A DNA stretch of 18,630 nucleotides from the NCBI GenBank assembly GCA_032164295.1, contig JAJHTX010000028.1, positions 1 to 18,630 of the forward strand. Direction: 5' to 3'. Positions 8,394 through 15,045 of the stretch are shown one piece after another; positions within the stretch are counted from its first letter, which is position 1, and every line of letters starts with the position of its first letter. The notes beneath the pieces were generated by a model. It searched no databases and was not told where the DNA came from. It saw only the letters and a program-made list of their open reading frames with translations. Source of the stretch: Inonotus obliquus. Its lineage: Eukaryota > Basidiomycota > Agaricomycetes > Hymenochaetales > Hymenochaetaceae. The position numbers and the translations under genes were made by a program.

Positions 8394-9341
8394 GTGCAAA
8401 ATTTTACAGATATTATAGTTAATAGTGCTGAAAAAGAATTCAAGCGTAAATTTGATGAAAAAACATATCAAATTATTAATGGTAAAGTACATTTTATTTT
8501 TGAAAAACTTTTCAATCCTAAAGAAAAAATTTCTAAAGGAAGAAAAGACAAAAAGTTTAACCTTAATATGATTACTTTAGATATTGAGACCTTTTTGAAC
8601 TCTAAAAATAAAATAGATCTTTTAAGTATATCTTACTACGATGGTTTAAAAGCGAGATCTTTTTTCATTTCAGACTATGGTTCAGTTAAAGAACTTATTT
8701 GCGATGTTTTAAAAAACTTGTTAGTTAAAACAAATACCAGTAAAAATATTTATATTCACAATTCTAGTAATTTTGATTTAATTTTTTTATTAAAACATAT
8801 AGCTAACTATCCTGGAATTGTTTTAGATCCTATAATTAAAGATGGTAAATTTATCAATCTAAAAATTAGATTTGGATCAAATAAGGAGTTTTCAATTGAT
8901 CTGAAAGATTATTTTTTATTACTTCCAATTTATTTGAGAAAATTCGCTGAATACTTTAACATAGATACCTTAAATAGTATCTTTCCATATAGTTTTGTAA
9001 AAAAAGAGAATCTAAATTATATAGGTACCGTTCCTAATTTAGAGGTTTTTAACGATGTTTCAGAAAAAGACTTTAATAATTATAAGCAAGATTTTGCCAA
9101 TAAAGATTGGAATCTTAAATTTGAAGTGAATAAATACTGTGAAATTGATTGCCTTGCTCTTTATAAAGTTAATGAGAGTTTTGCTAAGTTTATTTTTGAT
9201 TTGTTTCAAGTAAATATTAGCAGTGTCTCAACTTTACCGAGTTTAGCTTTTAAAATTTTTAGAACTCAATTCTTACCTTTACCTGTAGAGGGTGTTGTAG
9301 AAAATAATATACAGTTGAATAGATTACCTATACAGAACTAA
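8394..9341 (+). CDS. dpo: Exonuclease domain of a truncated family B (invertron-type) DNA polymerase
   Basis: The frame is open from 8316 (GTG at 8394 is the first usual start). Numbering from 8394, the three family B proofreading motifs are all present. Exo I is TLDIETF with D63 and E65. Exo II is YIHNSSNFDLIF with D128. Exo III is KYCEIDCLALYK with Y248 and D252. This is the signature of 3'-5' exonucleases in protein-primed polymerases, such as those of linear mitochondrial plasmids. A STLPSLAFKIFRTQF stretch (279-293), typical of the junction to the polymerase domain in plasmid enzymes, is followed within ~20 residues by a stop. The palm, fingers and thumb (motifs A, B, C) are absent and were not found elsewhere in the window. 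Either a pseudogene remnant or an exonuclease-only protein; the intact catalytic residues leave the second open. Confidence 0.8.
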   Translation: MQNFTDIIVNSAEKEFKRKFDEKTYQIINGKVHFIFEKLFNPKEKISKGRKDKKFNLNMITLDIETFLNSKNKIDLLSISYYDGLKARSFFISDYGSVKELICDVLKNLLVKTNTSKNIYIHNSSNFDLIFLLKHIANYPGIVLDPIIKDGKFINLKIRFGSNKEFSIDLKDYFLLLPIYLRKFAEYFNIDTLNSIFPYSFVKKENLNYIGTVPNLEVFNDVSEKDFNNYKQDFANKDWNLKFEVNKYCEIDCLALYKVNESFAKFIFDLFQVNISSVSTLPSLAFKIFRTQFLPLPVEGVVENNIQLNRLPIQN

Positions 9342-9398
9342 CAAATTTATTTGTTATTCCTAAATAAACCAAAACAAAATAATATTTTTTTAAAACCA

Positions 9399-9471
9399 AG
9401 TAGTATAACTCAATTGGTAGAGTTTTTGATTTTTTAATTGAAAGATATTGGTTCAATTCCAATTGCTGCTT
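9399..9471 (+). tRNA. tRNA-like gene, possibly Lys (UUU), with an eight-base anticodon loop
   Basis: A 73-nt cloverleaf folds by hand: acceptor AGTAGTA/TGCTGCT (7 pairs, two of them G-U), D-arm ACTC-AATTGGTA-GAGT, T-arm ATTGG-TTCAATT-CCAAT, discriminator T. The anticodon stem TTTGA/TTGAA (9425-9429 with 9438-9442) encloses TTTTTTAA, one base longer than normal. Counting from either side gives TTT as anticodon. It lies 57 bp after the end of the polymerase remnant. The T-arm and acceptor are well preserved, so it may be functional or recently decayed. Confidence 0.6.
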
Positions 9472-9568
9472 TACACTAACTCTTTTTATTATTAAAAAGA
9501 AGTAAAACTATAAAAAGAATAGTTTTTATCTTAGATAATTAGAAAATCTTATATACTACTAAAATTTA

Positions 9569-9638
9569 TTTTTAATTTTTAATTTTTAATTTTTAATTTT
9601 TAATTTTTAATTTTTAATTTTTAATTTTTAATTTTTAA
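9569..9638. repeat. Tandem repeat of TTTTTAA, ten copies
   Basis: Ten perfect copies of the 7-mer TTTTTAA (70 bp), flanked by related imperfect units up to about 9665. A simple-sequence array likely made by slippage; no function is suggested. Confidence 0.85.
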
Positions 9639-9725
9639 TTTAATTTTATTAAATTTTATTTTTAATAAAACAAAGTAGTATCCAAACGAGTGTAGTTTGA
9701 GTTTTGATTTTGGTTCTTTTTGGAA

Positions 9726-9815
9726 CTACTTCCAACTCATACTCTCATATACTACTAAATCCGAATTTAAATCAACACACCTGAACAAATTTAATGTGAT
9801 ATCGTGTCTTTTCAT
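9726..9815 (-). pseudogene. Short frame starting like orf153 (MKRHDI)
   Basis: On the minus strand ATG at 9815 starts MKRHDITLNLFRCVDLNS and stops after 29 codons (TAG at 9726). Its first 17 bases differ from the start of orf153 by one base and then diverge. The later part (TTCAGG...GGATTTAGTAG) belongs to a direct repeat also found at 10698-10745. It looks like a third partial copy of the orf153 start joined to other sequence. Confidence 0.4.
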
Positions 9816-9839
9816 AAAAATTTTAAATATAAATTATTA

Positions 9840-10062
9840 AAAACTCTTCTTAAAATGAAAGAGCTATCTCTGTTATAAATTTAACTACTTTGTTTTAAAA
9901 GCATTTCGTTAATTTCCTATCCCATAGGAAGGTAATTTAAACAATAAAAAAGTAATTATATTCTCTTATGTTCTATTATTTTTTGCTTAAAATATATTGT
10001 TTGTATTCATAATAAAACATAAGTTTAATTACTTTTACAAGATGAGATATTACAGGTGATTT
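9840..10062 (-). other. Segment resembling the 5' part of the rnl 2500 group I intron
   Basis: On the minus strand AATATCTCATCTT (10038-10050) and ACAGAGATAG-TC-TTCAT (about 9855-9873) match the corresponding pair in the intron at about 18187-18265, in the same order. A longer interval lies between them here, including the hairpin TTCCTAT-CCC-ATAGGAA at 9914-9930. After the second block an AGAG...TTTTTAA-rich stretch leads to an ATG, as in the intron where it leads to the endonuclease start. Probably an intron fragment or a shared ancestor; no catalytic core is present here. Confidence 0.4.
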
Positions 10063-10067
10063 TAAGG

Positions 10068-10325
10068 CTCGGATCCTATTTATTAGGATCCCAACAAGCT
10101 TGCAGTCAACAACATGCAAAACGAGTGTCTATCTGAGTCTACTGGAAACCACTTCCAGCGTCAGCGCCAACAATTACTACTGCAGATGTTATTTCATCCT
10201 AATTGGAGAGTAATGCTTTCCTGCGTTGGCCTCGAGTCAGTGTTTGGTTAAAGGAGCGAAACCTCTCTTTATTTCACAACTTACAGCTAGGGAACAACTC
10301 TTTTTCAAGAGTTGATGAGGGTAGG
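10068..10325. other. GC-richer, hairpin-dense region of unknown nature
   Basis: This ~260-bp block stands out in base composition. It contains hairpins GGATCCTA-TTTAT-TAGGATCC (10071-10091), CTGGAA...TTCCAG (10142-10158) and CAACTCTT-TTTC-AAGAGTTG (10295-10314), the last a perfect 8-bp stem. The segment AAACGAGTGT (10119-10128) plus the CTGGAA hairpin is echoed at 9684-9735 (AAACGAGTGT plus TTGGAA-CTAC-TTCCAA). It has no long reading frame. I compared it by eye with rRNA, tRNA, RNase P RNA and intron core motifs and saw no match. It may be a structured RNA gene or a plasmid replication/terminal element. Confidence 0.45.
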
Positions 10326-11048
10326 ATAGTAAATACAATTTTTTAATTTTACGACAAAATTTTTAATTGTATTGACTTCTTTTAATTAAAATAACAACAA
10401 ATTGCCCACTAATTTATACTTGAAATTTTAATTTTGAGAGAATATCTAAACATTTACTTCAAAAGAGATAAGTATACTCATCGATTGTTATTAATAAACA
10501 ATTCTAAAATAATTAAAGTCAAACTTTTTTTTAAAGTTAAATTAACAATCCTGACTTTCTTTAGACATTACTAAGAGAACTCTTCAAGAAACAAACCTGA
10601 ACTTTATTAACAATTATTTAATTTTATTTTTAAATTTGTTTTTTTTAGGAAATTTTTTATAAATTACAATTTTGCGAACCAAAGTGAAGTCGAAGTGTAA
10701 TTTCCCCTACTAAACCCGAATTTAAATCCACACTCCTGAACAAATAATTAACAATAGTTTTAAAGGTGTGTGAAACAAACCTGACGTTTCTTTATTGTAA
10801 ACTAGGATATTTTTTTGTAGAACACCTCTGAACTATAATGATCCTTATTGATTTTTGCTATTTGCTCTTCAGAATCTAATCCATATATACTACTTTTATC
10901 GTGTAACAAAGATAGTTTTTATAGACTTAATAATACTTAAGTTTATTATAAAAATAATATTGTCAACTCAGTCTTAGCTTATGACATTAAACTGTGCGTT
11001 AGTCACTATCACATTAAATAAAAACAAAAAATAAAATTAAAACAATTA
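10326..11048. other. Spacer with recurring CCTGAC motifs and small coding-like scraps
   Basis: AT-rich. It contains AACAAACCTGA- or AACAATCCTGAC-type motifs at about 10545, 10590 and 10775. On the minus strand two short open stretches have protein-like composition (one includes YGLDSEEQIAKINKDHYSSE, about 10835-10910; the other includes NYLFRSVDLNSGLVGE around 10700-10760), but both are closed by stops on each side. They may be gene relics; no product can be named. Confidence 0.3.
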
Positions 11049-11458
11049 TTGTTAACTTTATTTATTTTTGTAAGCACTTCTTTGCTAACATTATTTATTT
11101 TTGAATTGTTAACAAGTATAGATTCAGATTATGTCGTTAATATAACTACTCAGAATTATTTATTAAAAAACAATCAAGTTTCAGTAAGAGATGTGCAAAA
11201 GATTACAGCACAGCAACTATTAGTTCTAATTTCAATGAAACTACTAATTTCTCAATTATTAATAATAAGGGGAATTCTGATCCAACTAGTAGGATAATTG
11301 CAGTTTCAGTGATTGGAGCTGCTGCAGTAGCTGGTAATTTAATTGGAATTACTTTCTATTTTACTGGTGGATATCCTTCAGCAAATCCAAATAGATCTAT
11401 TATTGAAAAGGAGGTACTAAATCAAATAAGTATAACAAACATTAGGTATAAAAAATAA
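11049..11458 (+). pseudogene. Small membrane protein gene with an apparent frameshift
   Basis: A frame opening at TTG 11049 encodes a hydrophobic start, then ELLTSIDSDYVVNITTQNY and KNNQVSVRDV. Around 11190-11198 the protein-like character switches to another frame, giving AKDYSTATISSNFNETTNFS, then PTSRIIAVSVIGAAAVAGNL (a clear membrane segment) and a polar end at TAA 11456-11458. The first frame runs out at 11297. A one-base indel, or less likely a programmed shift, would join them. No family is recognised. It ends 15 bp before the tRNA-like gene at 11474. Confidence 0.45.
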
Positions 11459-11473
11459 ATAGTTTTTAAACCA

Positions 11474-11546
11474 AACAGTATAACTCAATAGGGAGAGTAT
11501 TTAGATTCTTAACTAAAGAGTATTGGTTCGAATCCAATTACTGTAT
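11474..11546 (+). tRNA. tRNA-like gene, paralogue of the one at 9399
   Basis: Folds as acceptor AACAGTA/TACTGTA (six pairs, first pair A-A mismatched), D-arm ACTC-AATAGGGA-GAGT, anticodon stem TTTAG/CTAAA with the eight-base loop ATTCTTAA, T-arm ATTGG-TTCGAAT-CCAAT with a canonical TTCGAAT loop. Counted from the 3' side the anticodon is CTT (Lys); counted from the 5' side it is TCT (Arg). The D-arm, T-arm and extra loop base are shared with 9399-9471, so the two are paralogues. The first-pair mismatch leaves its function uncertain. Confidence 0.55.
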
Positions 11547-12081
11547 AATATATCTTATAGTATAAAAATTTAAAAATTAGACAAAAACTCTCAAAAAAGA
11601 TTTACAATTCATTTGAGTAAAGCTCAAATTTAGGATAAAACACCATTTACAGTTAAAATCTATTAAGACAGAAAACACGGGCTGTCTAATGTGAAATGCC
11701 TAATAATTTCGTTTGTACTTAAAACCTTTTATTGAGTTAGTTTTAGATCCAACTCTGTCTTGTTTCTCCTATAAATTCCTTTAAGCTAGAGTAAACACTC
11801 CCCTTACAACAAAAGATAGAACACTTCAGGCAAGACTTATTTAATTTGACTTAAAGTTAAGCCGTAGAATAAAACAAAAGTCCTAGCCCACGACAGAAAA
11901 CTGAGCAATATAAAACAATATTATTCTTTGGTTTTTGTTGTGATTTAAATTTGTGATTTAATTTTTTTTATTTTTCGCTACGGTAAAGGGTTAAGATTTT
12001 ATATCTTTTTGTTTTATATATTAATTTGCTTATTGTGATTGTTTTATAGATTAAATTGCTTATTGTGATTGTTTACAAATT
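11547..12081. other. Spacer with hairpins and a 30-bp-period direct repeat
   Basis: No supported gene. Notable items: a perfect hairpin ATTTGAG-TAAAG-CTCAAAT (11611-11629); short stems around ACAG...CTGT and GAGTT...AACTC in the moderately GC-rich part 11640-11910; and TTGCTTATTGTGATTGTTT occurring twice (12026-12044 and 12056-12074). The second copy touches the end of the minus-strand gene at 12082. The plus-strand frame 12056-12262 is a shadow of that gene. Confidence 0.45.
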
Positions 12082-12537
12082 TTACTTTGCAAATATAAAT
12101 ATACCTAAAATACCTAAGTTTAATAGTTTTATAATTATTAAACATAATAGACATAAAACTATTTTTATTATAACAAATAATTTTCTACTTCTCTCGAAAT
12201 ATCTTATTATCTTTTTATACTTAGGGTATCTTTCCTCTACATTATATTTAATTATTAAATAAATAGTGATAAAATACCCAGTAACATTTATAAACCAAAA
12301 TAAGATTATTAAAGATAATCTCAGCAGATTAAAACAGAAAGTAATTATAGGCTCAGCATCTTTAGGGATATCTGAACCTAAATTTTCAAAATTAATAATA
12401 TAACTATATTTTGATTTGATTTTTAAATTAAGATAAAATTTAGGGCTGCAATAATTTTAGCTTTTAAACAATCTTTTATCTGAGATTTTATTATTATATA
12501 TAATACTAAATAATTGTTTAACTTTATTTGCTTTCAT
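12082..12537 (-). pseudogene. Small membrane protein frame (151 codons) interrupted by one TAA
   Basis: On the minus strand ATG 12537 opens a frame ending at TAA 12082-12084, with one internal TAA at codon 27 (12457-12459). After that TAA there are 124 uninterrupted codons but no ATG, GTG or TTG, so start-based ORF finders miss it. The translation is clearly protein-like: a polar N-terminus (INFENLGSDIPKDAEP), a hydrophobic pair LLRLSLIILFWFINVTGYF and ITIYLIIKYNVEERYPKYKK, then a final membrane segment (VIIKIVLCLLCLIIIKLLNLG). The INVxGY...IYLI.KYN.E.(K/R)YPK pattern reminds me of small hypothetical proteins in basidiomycete mitochondrial plasmids and integrations (from memory, unchecked). 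Adjacent to the decayed orf153 copy on the same strand. Either nonsense-inactivated or translated from a non-canonical start. Confidence 0.6.
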
Positions 12538-12603
12538 TATTTGTTTGACTATCAGAATTATTCTCTCCTTAAAACCAGTTGATCGGATTTGGAAAAGGAA
12601 AAG

Positions 12604-12994
12604 TAAATTCTTCTACCTAAACTAGTTCTTCTAAAATAAGCTTACAGTCTTCAGTTTAAAACTGTAAAGATCTAATTGTAGTTTATATAATTTTTAGCGT
12701 AAGACTCAAAATAAAAATAGTAATTTTATCACTAGTTTTTAGAGATAAATTTCTTAAGTTTAAAGAATCTAAAACTTTTCTAATTAAAATTTTAATTTCC
12801 TCTTTCTCTTTTCTAAAAATTAAGGTTTCTCTAAATAAAAAAAAAGTCGTTTCATTATTTCTGACAAAACATATATTTATTTAAATAAAACTACTTTCCA
12901 GTAAATCTGTTCTTTTGAAAAATTTATGTCTGTTTATTCTAATCCTTCAATTATTTACACTACTAACTCTAAAAATAACCTCGTGTCGTTTCAT
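12604..12994 (-). pseudogene. Decayed inverted copy of orf153
   Basis: The minus strand from ATG 12994 aligns with 7397-~7790 over nearly its whole length: MKRHEVIFR against MKRHDILFR; then RIRINRHKFFKRTDLLESS; then (F)FLFRETLIFRKEKEEIK; and a SLNLRNL block. The DNA block encoding the end (GAAGAACTAGTTTAGGTAGAAGAATT) is almost identical. Damage: a TAA replaces a Lys codon about 38 codons in, and a one-base deletion follows the TSDK block, so the frame cannot be read through. A TGA occurs where Trp would be read. A three-base T insertion keeps frame. This is direct evidence of duplication followed by decay. Confidence 0.85.
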
Positions 12995-13109
12995 CTTGGT
13001 TACAAAAAATTTAATTTTTTATTTCTTGTCGAACGTCTAAATTTTGTAAAACTAAGGACAAAATATTCAAATTTAATTTTAAATAAATTGTAGACTTTTA
13101 ATTTCCTAT

Positions 13110-13390
13110 GTGTGTCCTTTCCTAGAAACTATAGACTACTAACCAGCTATAATTAGCAAAGATTATAATGCAAGCTTAGCACAAAGGTGCTTAGTCGAGA
13201 TTTAGAGACTACAAAATATTCTACCCCCTTTTACCTTCCTTTACTCCTTCTCTAGACTACGTGCAACTTAAATAATCAAGTTCGGGATAGTTCTATTCAT
13301 ATTGACTCGGAGGAATACTATAGGCGGGAAAAAACTTAACTCAAATCGAGTTTAACCTCGAAATGAAAATAGAAAGAGGGGGTAGAAAAG
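13110..13390. other. Structured, GC-richer spacer closed by a 10-bp inverted repeat
   Basis: TTCTACCCCC (13219-13228) and GGGGGTAGAA (13378-13387) are perfect reverse complements about 150 bp apart. Inside lies a smaller inverted repeat, AACTC-AAATC-GAGTT (13339-13353). Upstream is TTAGCAC-AAA-GGTGCTTAG (about 13175-13193). No tRNA, rRNA or intron core was recognised. The remaining spacer to 13534 is AT-rich and empty. Confidence 0.4.
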
Positions 13391-13534
13391 TAAAAGCAAT
13401 ATTTGTTTGTAAACACAAAATGTTGTTAAGACGAAAATATTTTAGCTAAAAAAATTTGTTTTTTTTGTTAGGCTTACTATTATTTTAATTTAATTTATAT
13501 TAACTAAATATTATTAATATTAAAAAATTTTTTT

Positions 13535-13795
13535 TTAGCACAAATTATAATAAAAAAATACTGATAAGAAAAGAATAAAAATGTAAATATACAAATGTTT
13601 ATAGAAAAAATCTATTAATTTATGTAATTCTTCAGTTTTACTCAAAGATTCGTAAGGTTTCAATTGTTTACGTATAAATGAAGGGAAATATATTGAATTG
13701 TTTATTTTATTATTTTTAAAAAAGTAAATTAATCTTATTATAATTATATAACGTAAAATAAAAACTAAACAAACAACCATTAGTGAATATACCAA
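13535..13795 (-). CDS. Small membrane protein, in frame behind orf145 (orf86)
   Basis: 86 codons from TTG 13795 (an ATG lies five codons in). The open frame in fact extends upstream without a break to the TAA that ends orf145 (13850-13852), adding IFSLIDNLYKIIDKNIKY, so the real N-terminus may be longer. Layout: a hydrophobic segment (LMVVCLVFILRYIIIIRLIY), a polar middle with YFPSFIRKQLKPYESLSKTE, and a C-terminal membrane segment (YIYIFILFLSVFFYY). The FPSFI...L.....LSK pattern resembles, from memory, a hypothetical protein recurrent in basidiomycete mitochondrial plasmids. The membrane-polar-membrane plan is like that of the 12082-12537 product. Either a separate gene or the back half of a longer protein split by the TAA. 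Confidence 0.5.
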   Translation of the reverse strand: MVYSLMVVCLVFILRYIIIIRLIYFFKNNKINNSIYFPSFIRKQLKPYESLSKTEELHKLIDFFYKHLYIYIFILFLSVFFYYNLC

Positions 13796-13849
13796 ATATT
13801 TGATATTTTTATCTATAATCTTATAAAGATTATCAATTAAAGAGAATAT

Positions 13850-14287
13850 TTATAAAGCACTAATACCGAATAAATTTACACTAAAAATAGTTCCTAAAAC
13901 TATTAATATAATAAATAACCATTTCCAATTAAAATTTCTTGTCCCTTTAAAAACAAAAGCATTATCTTGGTCTAAAGGAATATTTTTTATATTTAATTGA
14001 TCGCTTTTTAATATTTTAAATATGTGTTTAAATCTATGATAAGTAACATAGATATTATATATTAAAAATATAACTGCTATAATTATTGCAACTATATAAA
14101 CAACTAGGGGAAATGAATATTGTTTAACTTTATATGTTATCAATAATAAAGTACAGAATCCACCCAAAACTCTTAAAACTCTTATTATAGGATGTAATTG
14201 TAATTTTAATAAATTATCTGGTAAAGTCGGAGTTTCCCAACCTTTTTTAACACCAGTTAAAAATATTTTTAATATTTTTATTTTCAA
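13850..14287 (-). CDS. GWETPTLP-type hypothetical mitochondrial membrane protein (orf145)
   Basis: 145 residues from TTG 14287; the frame is open further upstream but has no ATG, so the start is uncertain. The N-terminal GVKKGWETPTLPDNLLKLQ, then HPIIRVLRVLGGF, and later ILKSDQLNIKNIPLDQD, match a pattern I remember in unassigned proteins of Agaricomycete mitochondrial genomes and plasmids (GWxTPTLP, HP..R..RV.GG, .SD.L...N.PLD). Hydrophobic segments lie at about 43-56, 61-77 and 124-141. Its TAA (13850-13852) is followed in the same frame by 105 open codons containing orf86, so either two tandem genes or one gene with a nonsense codon. Function unknown; an integral membrane protein is likely. 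Confidence 0.6.
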   Translation of the reverse strand: MKIKILKIFLTGVKKGWETPTLPDNLLKLQLHPIIRVLRVLGGFCTLLLITYKVKQYSFPLVVYIVAIIIAVIFLIYNIYVTYHRFKHIFKILKSDQLNIKNIPLDQDNAFVFKGTRNFNWKWLFIILIVLGTIFSVNLFGISAL

Positions 14288-14895
14288 TTTTTGGTTTATA
14301 TTTTTCTTTTTGCTTCCAATTGTCCGAGACCTTTTTATTATTTAATTTTTAATTTAAAAATAAATAATTTTAAACTATTATTATTAGAGGACAAATTTAA
14401 ACTCTACTTTCAAATAAAAAAAACTATTTATAACTAAAACTGGTAATATCTGCTTTATCACTTTTTTTAGATAAAGGAATAAAACTCCCTTTTGTAAAAT
14501 TAATAAATTTTATTTTTTATTTTTATCTTTTTTTTTTTTAGTAAAATTTACCTCAATACAGCATATTTTTATACCTTAGATTAATCAATAAAGGTTGTGT
14601 ATTTAATTTATTGTTATTATATAAAAATTATAACCGAACCTCTAAAACCTAAAAAATGTTTAACAAATAAGTATTATTTAACTCTTGTAAAACATTTAAA
14701 TTGTTTTTTGATTATAAGCCCTTTTAATTTCATTGGGTCGCCATCCATTTTAAATAATTAAAACAAAAATTTTATTTTTAAATTTTATAAAAACTTTTTA
14801 AAACGGACAGCTATAGTATGCTAGTCATAGGGTGAAATAATTTTATTTTATTTTTTTTATTTTAAAATTCTTCTTTATTTTTTGTCTCTTTTATT
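14288..14895. other. AT-rich spacer between orf145 and trnI
   Basis: Mostly A/T homopolymer tracts. Two richer scraps, GGGTCGCCATCC (about 14735-14746) and CGGACAGC...TAGGGTG (about 14803-14833), do not fold into a tRNA by eye. No gene supported. Confidence 0.35.
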
Positions 14896-14966
14896 TAAGC
14901 CCAAGAAGATTTGAACTTCTACAGATTCCTCATCAAGAAATTATTCTACCCTTAAATTATAGGCTT
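14896..14966 (-). tRNA. trnI(gau): tRNA-Ile (GAT)
   Basis: A 71-nt cloverleaf on the minus strand: acceptor AAGCCTA/TGGGCTT (seven pairs with one T-G), D-arm ATT-TAAGGGTAG-AAT, anticodon stem ATTTC/GGAAT with the seven-base loop TTGATGA giving anticodon GAT, T-arm AGAAG-TTCAAAT-CTTCT, discriminator A. All stems are intact. It lies 3' of rnl on the same strand and is the only tRNA gene of normal form in the window. Confidence 0.85.
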
Positions 14967-14984
14967 TTTTTATGGAAATTAAAA

Positions 14985-15045
14985 TGAAATATAAATTTAA
15001 ATATAAATATAAAATTAAATATAAATATAAATATAAATATAACTA
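14985..15045. repeat. Imperfect ATAAAT/ATATAA simple-sequence repeat
   Basis: About ten tandem units of a 6-mer close to AATATA, with a few substitutions, between trnI and rnl. The following bases to about 15323 are AT-rich with no gene seen. Confidence 0.7.

Larger units (their letters stand above)
9751..10745. repeat. Direct repeat, about 40 bp, at 9751-9790 and 10698-10745
   Basis: Both copies read CTACTAAA(T/C)CCGAATTTAAATC(A/C)ACAC(A/T)CCTGAACAAAT on the plus strand with only a few differences. A weaker third copy (CCTAAACCCAAATTTAAAACATAACTCAACTG) is at about 5083-5114. The repeat contains the CCTGAAC motif that recurs at 5195, 5283 and 10596. Role unknown; possible recombination points. 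Confidence 0.6.

Noticed and set aside
9569..9638. CRISPR-like array
   Set aside because: Units are 7 bp with no spacers; it is a simple tandem repeat.
10068..10325. Possible mitochondrial RNase P RNA (rnpB) or rRNA fragment
   Set aside because: A GGAAAG string is present on the minus strand, but I could not find the matching conserved P4 partner or any rRNA block.
12056..12262. 68-codon plus-strand frame
   Set aside because: Shadow of the more protein-like minus-strand frame 12082-12537. Its apparent continuation past the stop is also explained by that frame.
14700..14840. Possible second tRNA near trnI
   Set aside because: GC-richer scraps do not give paired acceptor, D and T arms.
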